From Methanobacterium sp. UBA294 (GTDB lineage: Archaea > Methanobacteriota > Methanobacteria > Methanobacteriales > Methanobacteriaceae), in assembly GCA_002494495.1 (NCBI GenBank), contig DACB01000007.1:262078-286590 (forward strand): a DNA stretch of 24,513 bases. The letters run 5' to 3'. Below the pieces are notes generated by a model, which was not told where the DNA came from, searched no databases, and worked only from the letters and a program-made list of their open reading frames with translations. Shown piece after piece: positions 1-7,075 of this stretch. Made by a program: the position numbers and the translations under genes. The number at the start of each line of letters is the position of its first letter. Positions within the stretch are counted from its first letter, which is position 1.

Positions 1-21
1 GTTCGAATCTCCTCCGGCCCA
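1..21 (+). tRNA. 3' end of a tRNA gene (isotype not determinable)
   Basis: The window opens inside a tRNA T-arm. GTTCGAATC at 1-9 is the classic T-loop (G53, TTC, GAAT, C61). It is followed by five T-stem bases (9-13), a 7-nt acceptor strand CCGGCCC (14-20) and discriminator base A (21). CCA is not encoded, because TCG follows. The predicted 5' acceptor strand would be GGGCCGG, outside the window. The anticodon is missing, so no amino acid can be assigned. A T-rich stretch follows (50-85) and could end transcription. Confidence 0.88.
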
Positions 22-194
22 TCGAAAAAAAAACTGTTTATGGGACGATTAGTTTTAAAAATTTTAGGTTGTTAGTTTTTTAGATCATAAATTTTGGTTG
101 TAGTTTTAAATTCATTAAATTTTAGATCTGTTAGAATTAGATTATTATAATTCAGATGGGTTAGAACTAAATAAATTAGATTCTGGAATAAAAA

Positions 195-977
195 TTAAAA
201 TGCCAAAATTATTATCATTTCTATAATCAGTGCCACGAAGAACACCGTGGTTCCTTTAACCAGCATATTCATGAGATCCCTTTCAAAAAAGAGTACCAAA
301 CCGTAAGACAGTATTGCTGAGGTTAAAATCGTAGCTATGCCTACGAAAGCCATGTTTTCATCACCGCTTAGGCTGATTAAATATCCTACAAGGAGTGAAA
401 TAAGTGTAACAAAAATTATCAGAACTACAGTGTTATTCAAAATCTTTCTTAATGTTGGACCAATTGTGCTTTCAGTGGACCTTATTTTACTGCCTTTGTT
501 TAAACTCTTTCTAGGTCCGCTGAAAAAGGATAAACTAGGGGATTTTCTGGTGGGAACGTATTCTTTCTCCACCTCATCAGAATCTGATTCTTCATCAAGC
601 CTATCTTCATCAACATATTCCCTTTTGGAGAATTTTTTGGCCAGAGAGACTAAACCATCTTTATCTATGAGTTTGATGTTTCTACGACCCGCGTAGTTGA
701 TTGCATTATCTGTGAAGTAGGAACTACTTACAACAACGATTTTAGATGCCTTAAGAGTTTTAGAAACCATTTCCATCTCTTTTAAAACATCAAGACCAAC
801 TTCCCATCTTTCGTCATAGTTTTTAACCGCTACCACAATTCCAACATCGCCTAATACTGATGGTAGTACCCCATAAATATCGATAATATGTCTGGAGGTC
901 TGGAAGTTCTTATAGACCTTGAAACCGGACTCTTCCATTACCTTGGCAACGAAATCAACTAATCTTGTTTTCTCCAT
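195..977 (-). CDS. Membrane-anchored Mrr-like (restriction endonuclease-fold) protein
   Basis: A 260-residue protein. An upstream in-frame ATG at 1013 exists, but ATG 977 is preceded by a good site (AAAGGTGAGTTA), so 977 is chosen. The N-terminal ~120 residues look like the Mrr/PD-(D/E)xK nuclease fold: an IIDIYG strand, then GDVGIVVAVKNYDE, then a helix (LDVLKEMEMVSK) and a VVVSSSYFTDNA strand. That order is typical of archaeal Mrr_cat proteins. The usual E/QxK catalytic pair reads AVK, so the acidic or Gln residue is Ala and nuclease activity is doubtful. An acidic, then basic linker (about residues 120-180) leads to three hydrophobic segments at the C terminus, which would hold the domain at the membrane. 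Function unknown; sensing or binding DNA at the membrane is inference. It is divergent from surE. Confidence 0.72.
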   Translation of the reverse strand: MEKTRLVDFVAKVMEESGFKVYKNFQTSRHIIDIYGVLPSVLGDVGIVVAVKNYDERWEVGLDVLKEMEMVSKTLKASKIVVVSSSYFTDNAINYAGRRNIKLIDKDGLVSLAKKFSKREYVDEDRLDEESDSDEVEKEYVPTRKSPSLSFFSGPRKSLNKGSKIRSTESTIGPTLRKILNNTVVLIIFVTLISLLVGYLISLSGDENMAFVGIATILTSAILSYGLVLFFERDLMNMLVKGTTVFFVALIIEMIIILAF

Positions 978-1134
978 TAACTCACCTTTGGCAAACGGTG
1001 AAAAATTCAACAATTTAACTTTATATGAAACAGTATTATGTATATTTATTGTTTTAAATTTTTTAATACTTAAAACTGTTCCTATTAGAATATCCTCATA
1101 AAGTTTTTGAATGGTTAGGCATAAATATCCTTAT

Positions 1135-1911
1135 ATGAGAATTCTGATTACAAACGACGATGGTGTTAACTCGTCAGGGATCATGGCTGCCAAAAAGGCA
1201 GTGGAAGGTTTGGGGCCAATTGATGTGGTGGCACCAGCCACCCAGCAAAGTGGCATTGGCCACGCATTAACACTCTTTGAGCCCATAAGGGTCACATCAA
1301 CAAATTTAATAGACGGTAGTGAGGCATATTCTGTATCAGGGACTCCAACAGACGCTGTGCTGGTGGGTATTTTTGAAGTCGCAAGTCAAAGGCCTGAACT
1401 CATAATTTCCGGCATTAATATAGGGGAAAATCTGGGGATGTCAGAGCTTACAACATCTGGAACAATAGGCGCGGCAATGGAAGCTGCTGCCCAGGATATA
1501 CCTGCCCTTTCAGTTTCTCTACAAGTGACAAGTGGTGATATAAAGTTCCACGACGGCCATGTTGATGTGGACTTCTCCCATGCCCAGAAGATGACCAGAA
1601 AGGTGGTGGAAAAAATGGCCAGTAAACCTTTACCTGATGGCATCGATTTTTTAAATTTGAACATACCCTCCTCCCCTGATAATGATAAAGTTAAGTTAAC
1701 CCGATTAGGAAAGCGCATGTATAAAATACATATTGAAAAACGGCTTGATCCCCGGGGAAGGCCTTATTACTGGATAGATGGCATGCCCATGGAGAAGGAT
1801 GATCCTGGTACAGATGTCCATGTCTTGCGGGAGGAAAGTTGCGCCACCATAACCCCTATATCTTTAGATTCTTCTTCGGATCCGGATTTGATGGGGGAAT
1901 GGATGGATTGA
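1135..1911 (+). CDS. surE: 5'/3'-nucleotidase SurE
   Basis: A 258-residue SurE phosphatase, which removes phosphate from 5'- and 3'-nucleoside monophosphates using a divalent metal. The family start MRILITNDDG is at ATG 1135; the in-frame ATG at 1111 would add eight unrelated residues. Visible metal and active-site positions are D8 and D9 of TNDDG, S39 of QQSG, and N95 in the SGINIGEN block. The SGTIGAAMEA signature follows. Length is normal for the family. No clear ribosome-binding site lies before ATG 1135, so a short-leader or leaderless message is possible. A T-rich stretch and two TCTACTGTAGA palindromes follow the stop. Confidence 0.95.
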   Translation: MRILITNDDGVNSSGIMAAKKAVEGLGPIDVVAPATQQSGIGHALTLFEPIRVTSTNLIDGSEAYSVSGTPTDAVLVGIFEVASQRPELIISGINIGENLGMSELTTSGTIGAAMEAAAQDIPALSVSLQVTSGDIKFHDGHVDVDFSHAQKMTRKVVEKMASKPLPDGIDFLNLNIPSSPDNDKVKLTRLGKRMYKIHIEKRLDPRGRPYYWIDGMPMEKDDPGTDVHVLREESCATITPISLDSSSDPDLMGEWMD

Positions 1912-1995
1912 ATACTTATTTTCTCCTATGGTTGGTTAAATGGGAATTTATTAAATTTTTTCCCTGCTATTTTGACCTAAATCAACTAAAATATT

Positions 1996-2048
1996 TCTAC
2001 TGTAGACCAAATTCTTAATAAAATAAAAACCAAATTTTCTACTGTAGA
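1996..2048. repeat. Pair of TCTACTGTAGA palindromes, 42 bp apart
   Basis: Two identical copies of the 11-mer TCTACTGTAGA at 1996-2006 and 2038-2048, in the same orientation, in the surE-DUF2098 gap. Each is a 5-bp inverted repeat around one base. The start-to-start distance of 42 bp is about four helical turns. The same 11-mer and its reverse complement occur as a pair at 9380-9410 between argF and argS. They may be operator half-sites or an mRNA 3'-end structure; the function is not known. Confidence 0.7.
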
Positions 2049-2118
2049 ATAACTGGGAAATAATTAAGTAACTAAAAACAATAAACTAAACCCTCAAATA
2101 CACGAAAAAGGATTTAAA

Positions 2119-2421
2119 ATGTACATAACAGACCAACACGGCAATAAAATAACTGAAGGGACCACATTAAAGTACCTGGGCACCAGAACTAAGGGGAAAG
2201 CCGATAAGATCTGCATTAGAGAGGATAAAACCTGGATAAGGTTGGACAGCACTGGTTTATACTACCGCTTAGAGTATTTAATGGTCATAAAACCGGAAGG
2301 GAAGAAAAAAATTATTAGAAGATCCAAAAAAGAGAAAATTCTACAGAAACTCAATCAAACGTACCATAAAAACTACGAGATATCCAGTGATTCGGACGGA
2401 CCCGGAGTCGGTGGGGGATAG
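2119..2421 (+). CDS. DUF2098-like small archaeal protein
   Basis: A 100-residue protein starting at ATG 2119 after AAAAAGGATTTAAA, a modest ribosome-binding site. Residues 1-60 resemble the archaeal DUF2098 family: a beta-rich core with GNKITEGTTLKYLGTRTKGKADKI, then WIRLDSTGLYYRLEYLMVI. The TGT-GKV and WvlLDstgLyYR positions are the family hallmarks as I recall them. The remainder is a basic stretch (KKKIIRRSKKEK) and a Gly-rich tail ending GPGVGGG. It has no known biochemical role. It converges on the methanogenesis-marker gene with a 14-nt gap. Confidence 0.75.
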   Translation: MYITDQHGNKITEGTTLKYLGTRTKGKADKICIREDKTWIRLDSTGLYYRLEYLMVIKPEGKKKIIRRSKKEKILQKLNQTYHKNYEISSDSDGPGVGGG

Positions 2422-2435
2422 AAATCAATGATAGA

Positions 2436-3428
2436 TTAAATCAATACAGGAATACCTAAAATATCCTTTTCACCATTAAAAACAGCATTCGCAATCTGGG
2501 CACTTCCTAAAGAACCGGATTTTTCATCAATCCTCATAACTTCGCCTAAATCATCTATTCTTTCTTTAATTAAACAGAACACATCAACAGGATCAATCAT
2601 TGAACCAAGGGATCCAGTTAGTACAATACCATCAACCTGGCCAGCAACACCTGCCAAACCATAGATTTCCATGGCGATGGTGTTGATCATGGTTTCAAAG
2701 GCCAATTCCGCCAGTTCATCACCATTTTCTAGGCGACTTAAGAATTCTTCTTTAGCCTGGTACACTTTTTCATCAAAACCAGCGACTTTAACTGCACCTG
2801 CATGTGAAAAACATTCATTAGCAGTTTTGAAACCATCATCAATGTCTCTGATCATTTTTAAATCTAAAGGGCCATGAATTAGACCCATAGCACCCAGGCA
2901 GGCGTCCATAGCGCCCCTTATTTTACCATCTTCAATTAAGATACTCACTGTATTGGAACTTATATCAGAGACAATTAGGTTTTCAAAGCCAGTTTCCAGG
3001 TAAGCATTATAACTAATACTTATTTTCTCGGCACTCGCATGATGAGAATATGCAGCTTTAAACCAGGGATAGAGAGAAGGCGTTTCACTATGAATACCAG
3101 GGATCAGTACTGTGGGGATCCCTGAATCTTTTATTTCGTCATAAACTGCAGTTCCACCGCCAGTAACCTTACCAGCACCACTCATGGATAGAATACCGCG
3201 GTTTTTAACCCTTTCCAGAGGTAAAATACCGGATATACCATCACCCATGGCGTAGGTGATGGCCATCAACTGGATTTCATCAAATTCAACTCTCTTTAAA
3301 AGTTCTTCGATAGCAGAAACTGTGCCATCAGATGTTTCTTTTCTACCAATCTTAAAATGAGTGATTTCATCATCCAATATAGAGAAGGAAATTCCAGTAG
3401 TACCATGATCCATCCCAACTAAAGCCAT
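2436..3428 (-). CDS. Methanogenesis marker protein 12 (ASKHA-fold kinase-like)
   Basis: A 330-residue protein matching the family known as putative methanogenesis marker 12, found in methanogens and of unknown biochemistry. The N terminus MALVGMDHGTTGISFSILDD is the phosphate-1 loop of the acetate kinase/Hsp70/actin (ASKHA) fold. A glycine-rich GIVLTGSLGSM loop near residue 270 fits the second phosphate or adenosine motif. It is therefore probably a small-molecule kinase or ATPase, with an unidentified substrate. ATG 3428 follows a strong site (GGAGATAAGGAAATA). It lies downstream of ilvBNC on the same strand, but a 9-bp inverted repeat separates them, so it may have its own promoter. Confidence 0.85.
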   Translation of the reverse strand: MALVGMDHGTTGISFSILDDEITHFKIGRKETSDGTVSAIEELLKRVEFDEIQLMAITYAMGDGISGILPLERVKNRGILSMSGAGKVTGGGTAVYDEIKDSGIPTVLIPGIHSETPSLYPWFKAAYSHHASAEKISISYNAYLETGFENLIVSDISSNTVSILIEDGKIRGAMDACLGAMGLIHGPLDLKMIRDIDDGFKTANECFSHAGAVKVAGFDEKVYQAKEEFLSRLENGDELAELAFETMINTIAMEIYGLAGVAGQVDGIVLTGSLGSMIDPVDVFCLIKERIDDLGEVMRIDEKSGSLGSAQIANAVFNGEKDILGIPVLI

Positions 3429-3473
3429 TATTTCCTTATCTCCTTCTATGCAACTTTGGTTAAAAAATATAGA

Positions 3474-3497
3474 AATTTCTTTTTAAATAAAGAAATT
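3474..3497 (-). terminator. 9-bp inverted repeat after ilvC, probable terminator
   Basis: AATTTCTTT (3474-3482), loop TTAAAT, AAAGAAATT (3489-3497): a perfect 9-bp stem starting 10 nt beyond the ilvC stop. Read on the minus strand it is followed by CTATATTTTTTAACC, a T-rich run. It fits the 3' end of the ilvBNC transcript. The TATATTTTTT stretch could also serve the Mmp12 gene as a TATA element. Confidence 0.5.
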
Positions 3498-3506
3498 GCA
3501 GGGAAG

Positions 3507-4487
3507 TTATTTTTGCAGTCCACAAAGCTTCCTTAACTTAGAACCAACCTTTTCTATGAGTAGCTCCCCTTCTATAGCTCGTAGGCGTTTAAGTTGGGGC
3601 TGTCCAGCCTGGTTTTCCAGTGCCCATTCCTTGGCGAACTCACCTTTCTGAATTTCTTCCAGTATTTTCTTCATTTCCTTTTTAGTATCAGGTGTTATTA
3701 GACGTTCTCTCCGGATCAATCCTCCGAACTCAGCCGTGTTACTTACGTTGTCCCACATGCCAGCGAATCCGTTTTTGTAAATCAGATCAACGATGAGTTT
3801 CAGTTCGTGACAGGTCTCGAAGTAAGCGAGTTCTGGCTGGTATCCTGCTTCTACCAGGGTTTCAAACCCATCTTTTATAAGTTCTGTTACTCCACCACAG
3901 AGAACAGCCTGTTCACCGAATAGATCAGTTTCAGTTTCCTCTTTGAAGGTGGTTTCCAGTACACCAGCTCTGGTGAGTCCTACTCCTTTACCCATGGCTA
4001 ATGCCAGTTCTAGTGTGTTGCCGCTGTAGTCATTTTCCACAGCCACTAATCCCGGGATTCCAAAGCCTTCTTCATAAGTCTGTCTTACCATAGCGCCAGG
4101 TCCTTTAGGGGCTATCATGGATATATTAACGTTTTTTGGAGGTTTTATGTATCCAAAGTGGATGTTGTATCCGTGTGAAAAGGACAAGGTGTTTCCTTCT
4201 TCTAAACCATCTTTAATGGACTGTTCATATACCTTGGCCTGAATTTCATCAGGGATAAGTATGTGTATAATATCTGCCTGTTTTGCAGCTTCTTCTACTG
4301 ATAATACAGTTAAGCCATCATTTTTAGCAACATTCCAGGATTTACCACCTTCTCTTAAACCCACGACAATATTCAATCCGCTGTCTGCCATATTTCTTGC
4401 CTGGGCCATTCCCTGGCTTCCGTATCCTATAACTGCTATTTTTTTATTCTTTAAAACATCTGTATCCACGTCTTTGTCATAATACAT
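3507..4487 (-). CDS. ilvC: Ketol-acid reductoisomerase (class I)
   Basis: A 326-residue short-form (class I) acetohydroxyacid isomeroreductase. It converts acetolactate or acetohydroxybutyrate to the dihydroxy acids of Val/Leu and Ile synthesis, using NAD(P)H and Mg2+. The Rossmann motif GYGSQGMAQARN is near residue 21, followed by the cofactor-specificity loop GLREGGKSW. The metal-binding acidic residues lie in TDLFGEQAVLCGG and YFETCHELKLIVDLI. ATG 4487 is preceded by ACAGGAGGAATATAAC, an excellent ribosome-binding site. It is the third gene of ilvB-ilvN-ilvC, 55 nt after ilvN. Confidence 0.98.
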   Translation of the reverse strand: MYYDKDVDTDVLKNKKIAVIGYGSQGMAQARNMADSGLNIVVGLREGGKSWNVAKNDGLTVLSVEEAAKQADIIHILIPDEIQAKVYEQSIKDGLEEGNTLSFSHGYNIHFGYIKPPKNVNISMIAPKGPGAMVRQTYEEGFGIPGLVAVENDYSGNTLELALAMGKGVGLTRAGVLETTFKEETETDLFGEQAVLCGGVTELIKDGFETLVEAGYQPELAYFETCHELKLIVDLIYKNGFAGMWDNVSNTAEFGGLIRRERLITPDTKKEMKKILEEIQKGEFAKEWALENQAGQPQLKRLRAIEGELLIEKVGSKLRKLCGLQK

Positions 4488-4542
4488 GTTATATTCCTCC
4501 TGTAAATTTAATTTTCCTGATTATGCAATAAAAAATTTAAAA

Positions 4543-5040
4543 TTATTCCACCATTCCCCTGGAAATTGCAGTAGCTCCAGTTCTTGCTATCTGTTTTATT
4601 CCAAACCCTTGTAGTAAGTCAATCAGGGCTTCTATTTTTTCTGGCGCACCAGTTATTTCCACGGTTAGGGTTTCCGGGCTGACATCGATTATTCTACCCC
4701 TGAAAATATTGGCATACTGTATAATCTCAGATCTCACTTTTTCAGAAGATGTGCTTATTTTAATCAGGCATAACTCCCTTTTCACAGTGTTTTCTGGATC
4801 CAGATCCCTTACCTTGACTACATCAATCAATTTATTCAGTTGCTTAATGATCTGCTCCAGGACATTTTCATCTCCATGACTGATAATGGTCATTCGGGCC
4901 ATATTTTCCTGTTCTGAGGCCCCTACTGTTATATTATCAATATTGAAACCTCTCCTGGTGAAAAGTCCGGCAACCCTTTGCAGGACACCTGGTTTATTCA
5001 AAACCAGAGCACTTATAACGTGTATTCGTTTTTCATCCAT
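4543..5040 (-). CDS. ilvN: Acetolactate synthase regulatory (small) subunit
   Basis: A 165-residue small subunit of acetohydroxyacid synthase. It activates the catalytic subunit and confers feedback inhibition, usually by valine. The N-terminal ACT domain (HVISALVLNKPGVLQRVAGL, then RGFNIDNITVG) occupies residues 5-80. The rest is the ALS_ss_C domain (VKRELCLIKIS to the end). The frame stays open to 5187, but ATG 5040 is the family start (MDEKRIHVISALV) and sits behind GGTGATTAGA at the end of ilvB. The ilvB stop and this ATG are separated by one base, so translation is probably coupled. Confidence 0.97.
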   Translation of the reverse strand: MDEKRIHVISALVLNKPGVLQRVAGLFTRRGFNIDNITVGASEQENMARMTIISHGDENVLEQIIKQLNKLIDVVKVRDLDPENTVKRELCLIKISTSSEKVRSEIIQYANIFRGRIIDVSPETLTVEITGAPEKIEALIDLLQGFGIKQIARTGATAISRGMVE

Positions 5041-5041
5041 T

Positions 5042-6790
5042 CTAATCACCATCCTCACCAATATGGGGGGCCCGATAGGGTATTTCTCCAGGAACTTCCC
5101 TTTCGACTTTATATTCTCCCACAATTTCTGTAATTCCACATCCTGGTGGGACCATGGGCAGAATTTCATCAGGGTCGATAACGACATCTATAAGAGTCGG
5201 TTCTCCTGATTTTAAGGCGGATTTTAAGGTTTCTTCCATTTCTCCAGGTTTTTTCACCCTCTCACCCTTTACCCCATATGCTTCTGCAAGTTTAACAAAG
5301 TCTGGAACTTCCCCTAAACGTGTGTGGGATATTCGCTTGTTGTAGAAGAGTTTCTGCCATTGGGCAACCATACCCAGGTAGCGGTTATCTAATACACAGA
5401 TTACAACTGGTATATCGTATTCCTTGATGGTGGCCAGGTCTTGACTGACCATCAGAAATCCTCCATCTCCACATACAGCCACCACATCATTTTCAGGAAG
5501 GGCAACTTTAGCTCCCATGGCTGCTGGGAATCCGAAACCCATGGTACCCAGTCCACCTGATGATAGGAATGTTCTGGGAATTTTAGTAGTAAAATAATGC
5601 GCCATCCACATCTGGTTCTGGCCAACATCTGTTGTAACTATAGTTTCATCATCAAGTGTATTCCGTATTTCTTTAATAACTTGTTGGGGTTTTAATGGTA
5701 CATCTTCATATGAAAGGCGTGGTGTACAGTTTATTTTAAAGTCTGATATGTATTTGGTCCATTTACTGGAAGATCCGGATTGTTTCTTTTGCTTCAATTT
5801 CTCAATGGCCTTGATTAAACTAGACATAACAATCTTGGCATCACCCACTATTGGCACATCTATACTAACGTTCTTCCCAATTTCTGCAGGATCCACATCG
5901 ATTTGGATAATCTTTGCATTAGGCGCGAATTCGTCCACTTTTCCAGTTGTTCTATCTGAAAAACGACACCCGATAACTATTAAACAGTCACATTCGTCAA
6001 CCATCATGTTTGCTACTTTTCTACCATGCATACCTAACATACCTATAGATAGGGGATGGTCCTCAGAAAATGAGCCCTTACCCATGAGCGTAGTAGTTAC
6101 TGGTGCGTTTATTACCTTTGAAAGTTCCATGAGCTCATCTGATGATTCAGAAATTATAACTCCACCACCCGCAAGAATTACGGGTTTTTTGGAATTAAGG
6201 ATTAAGTTAGAAGCTTTTTTTATCTGTAGGGGATGTCCTTTTTTGGTGGGCTTGTAACCAGGTAGATCGATCTGGAAATCATTTTTATAATCAAATTCTT
6301 CTTCCTGAACATCTTTGGGAAGGTCTATGGCCACTGGCCCTGGTCGGCCGGTGTTGGCGATGTAAAAAGAAGATTTTATTATCCCTGGTATCTCATCTGC
6401 ATGCATGGCCTGGAAGTTGTGTTTGGTTATTGGCATAGTAAGACCAAGTGTATCAACTTCCTGAAATGCATCACGACCTATCAGGCCTGTGGCTACCTGT
6501 CCGGCAATGGCTAGAATAGGAGATGAATCCATGTGGGCGGTTGCAATTCCAGTTACCAAATTAGTGGCTCCTGGACCAGATGTACCGATACATACGCCTA
6601 CTTTTCCGGATGCACGTGCATATCCGTCGGCAGCATGAGCAGCACACTGTTCATGCCTCACTAATATATGTTTTAAGTCCGAATCATATAGTTCATCGTA
6701 TAATGGAAGTAAAACTCCTCCGGGATACCCGAAAACTACGTCCACTCCCTGGTCTTGCAGTGATTTGATTATTGCTTCGCTGCCTTTCAT
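5042..6790 (-). CDS. ilvB: Acetolactate synthase catalytic (large) subunit
   Basis: A 582-residue thiamine-diphosphate enzyme that condenses two pyruvates, or pyruvate with 2-oxobutyrate, at the first step of Val/Leu/Ile synthesis. The catalytic Glu is E47 in RHEQCAAHAADGYA. The central FAD/DHS-like domain is present. The ThDP motif begins CGDGGFLMVSQD and ends VLDNRYLGM. A GTG at 6799 is in frame, but it overlaps the ribosome-binding site CAGGTG. ATG 6790, six bases after that site, gives the usual MKGSEAII start. It is the first gene of the operon with ilvN and ilvC. Confidence 0.98.
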   Translation of the reverse strand: MKGSEAIIKSLQDQGVDVVFGYPGGVLLPLYDELYDSDLKHILVRHEQCAAHAADGYARASGKVGVCIGTSGPGATNLVTGIATAHMDSSPILAIAGQVATGLIGRDAFQEVDTLGLTMPITKHNFQAMHADEIPGIIKSSFYIANTGRPGPVAIDLPKDVQEEEFDYKNDFQIDLPGYKPTKKGHPLQIKKASNLILNSKKPVILAGGGVIISESSDELMELSKVINAPVTTTLMGKGSFSEDHPLSIGMLGMHGRKVANMMVDECDCLIVIGCRFSDRTTGKVDEFAPNAKIIQIDVDPAEIGKNVSIDVPIVGDAKIVMSSLIKAIEKLKQKKQSGSSSKWTKYISDFKINCTPRLSYEDVPLKPQQVIKEIRNTLDDETIVTTDVGQNQMWMAHYFTTKIPRTFLSSGGLGTMGFGFPAAMGAKVALPENDVVAVCGDGGFLMVSQDLATIKEYDIPVVICVLDNRYLGMVAQWQKLFYNKRISHTRLGEVPDFVKLAEAYGVKGERVKKPGEMEETLKSALKSGEPTLIDVVIDPDEILPMVPPGCGITEIVGEYKVEREVPGEIPYRAPHIGEDGD

Positions 6791-7075
6791 AAAAAACACC
6801 TGATTATTTGTATGAAATAATTTTTCTTGAAAAGTTGTTACAAATTATTACAATAGATTCTTAATTTAATTATTATATAATAATTTTAATTATTTCCAAA
6901 TTTATTTATTCTTAAATTAATATTTATTAAATAAATTCTTAATTCATATTTATAACTAAATTCTTATTTAATTCATGGTTATATATTGCAACTATATATG
7001 ATCTTGTGATGTTTATATGTGATTATCAAGATTTTAAGGATAAAAATTGGAGCTTATGTTAAGGAGGGAACATTA
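6791..7075. promoter_or_regulatory. Divergent ilvB/purD promoter region
   Basis: 285 bp of very AT-rich DNA with no gene. For ilvB (minus strand) the best TATA element is TTATATAATA at 6871-6880, giving a start near 6848 and a leader of about 55 nt. For purD (plus strand) TTATATATT at 6979-6987 or CTATATATG at 6992-7000 would give a start near 7010-7025 and a leader of about 50-65 nt. The region also carries four ATTCTTAATT-like elements (6857-6969), listed separately. No hairpin-rich riboswitch structure is apparent. Confidence 0.6.
6857..6969. repeat. Four ATTCTTAATT-like elements upstream of ilvB/purD
   Basis: ATTCTTAATT at 6857-6866, ATTCTTAAAT at 6908-6917, ATTCTTAATT at 6935-6944 and ATTCTTATTT at 6960-6969. 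Start-to-start spacings are 51, 27 and 25 bp. The first lies between the predicted ilvB TATA box and start site, where a repressor would act. The reverse complement (TTAAGAATT) occurs twice before ilvD, another Ile/Val gene. In such AT-rich DNA chance matches are a real possibility. Confidence 0.4.

Noticed and set aside
337..696. Plus-strand open frame of 119 codons
   Set aside because: It lies wholly antisense to the Mrr-like gene, has no ribosome-binding site, and encodes a low-complexity Ser/Leu-rich product.
919..1101. Short plus-strand open frame across the surE upstream region
   Set aside because: It overlaps the start of the Mrr-like gene antisense and has no ribosome-binding site or recognisable motif.
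1996..2048. Resemblance of TTTCTACTGTAGA to the 3' stem of Cas12a CRISPR repeats (TCTAC...GTAGA)
   Set aside because: The loop is one base instead of four or five. Only two copies are present per site, spacing differs between sites (42 and 20 bp), and no cas gene is in the window.
5748..6257. Plus-strand open frame of 169 codons
   Set aside because: It is antisense to ilvB, which is a full-length conserved enzyme; the product resembles nothing.
6791..7075. Possible riboswitch or attenuator leader for ilvB or purD
   Set aside because: No stable set of hairpins or known aptamer motif is visible in this very AT-rich stretch, and predicted leaders are only about 55-65 nt.
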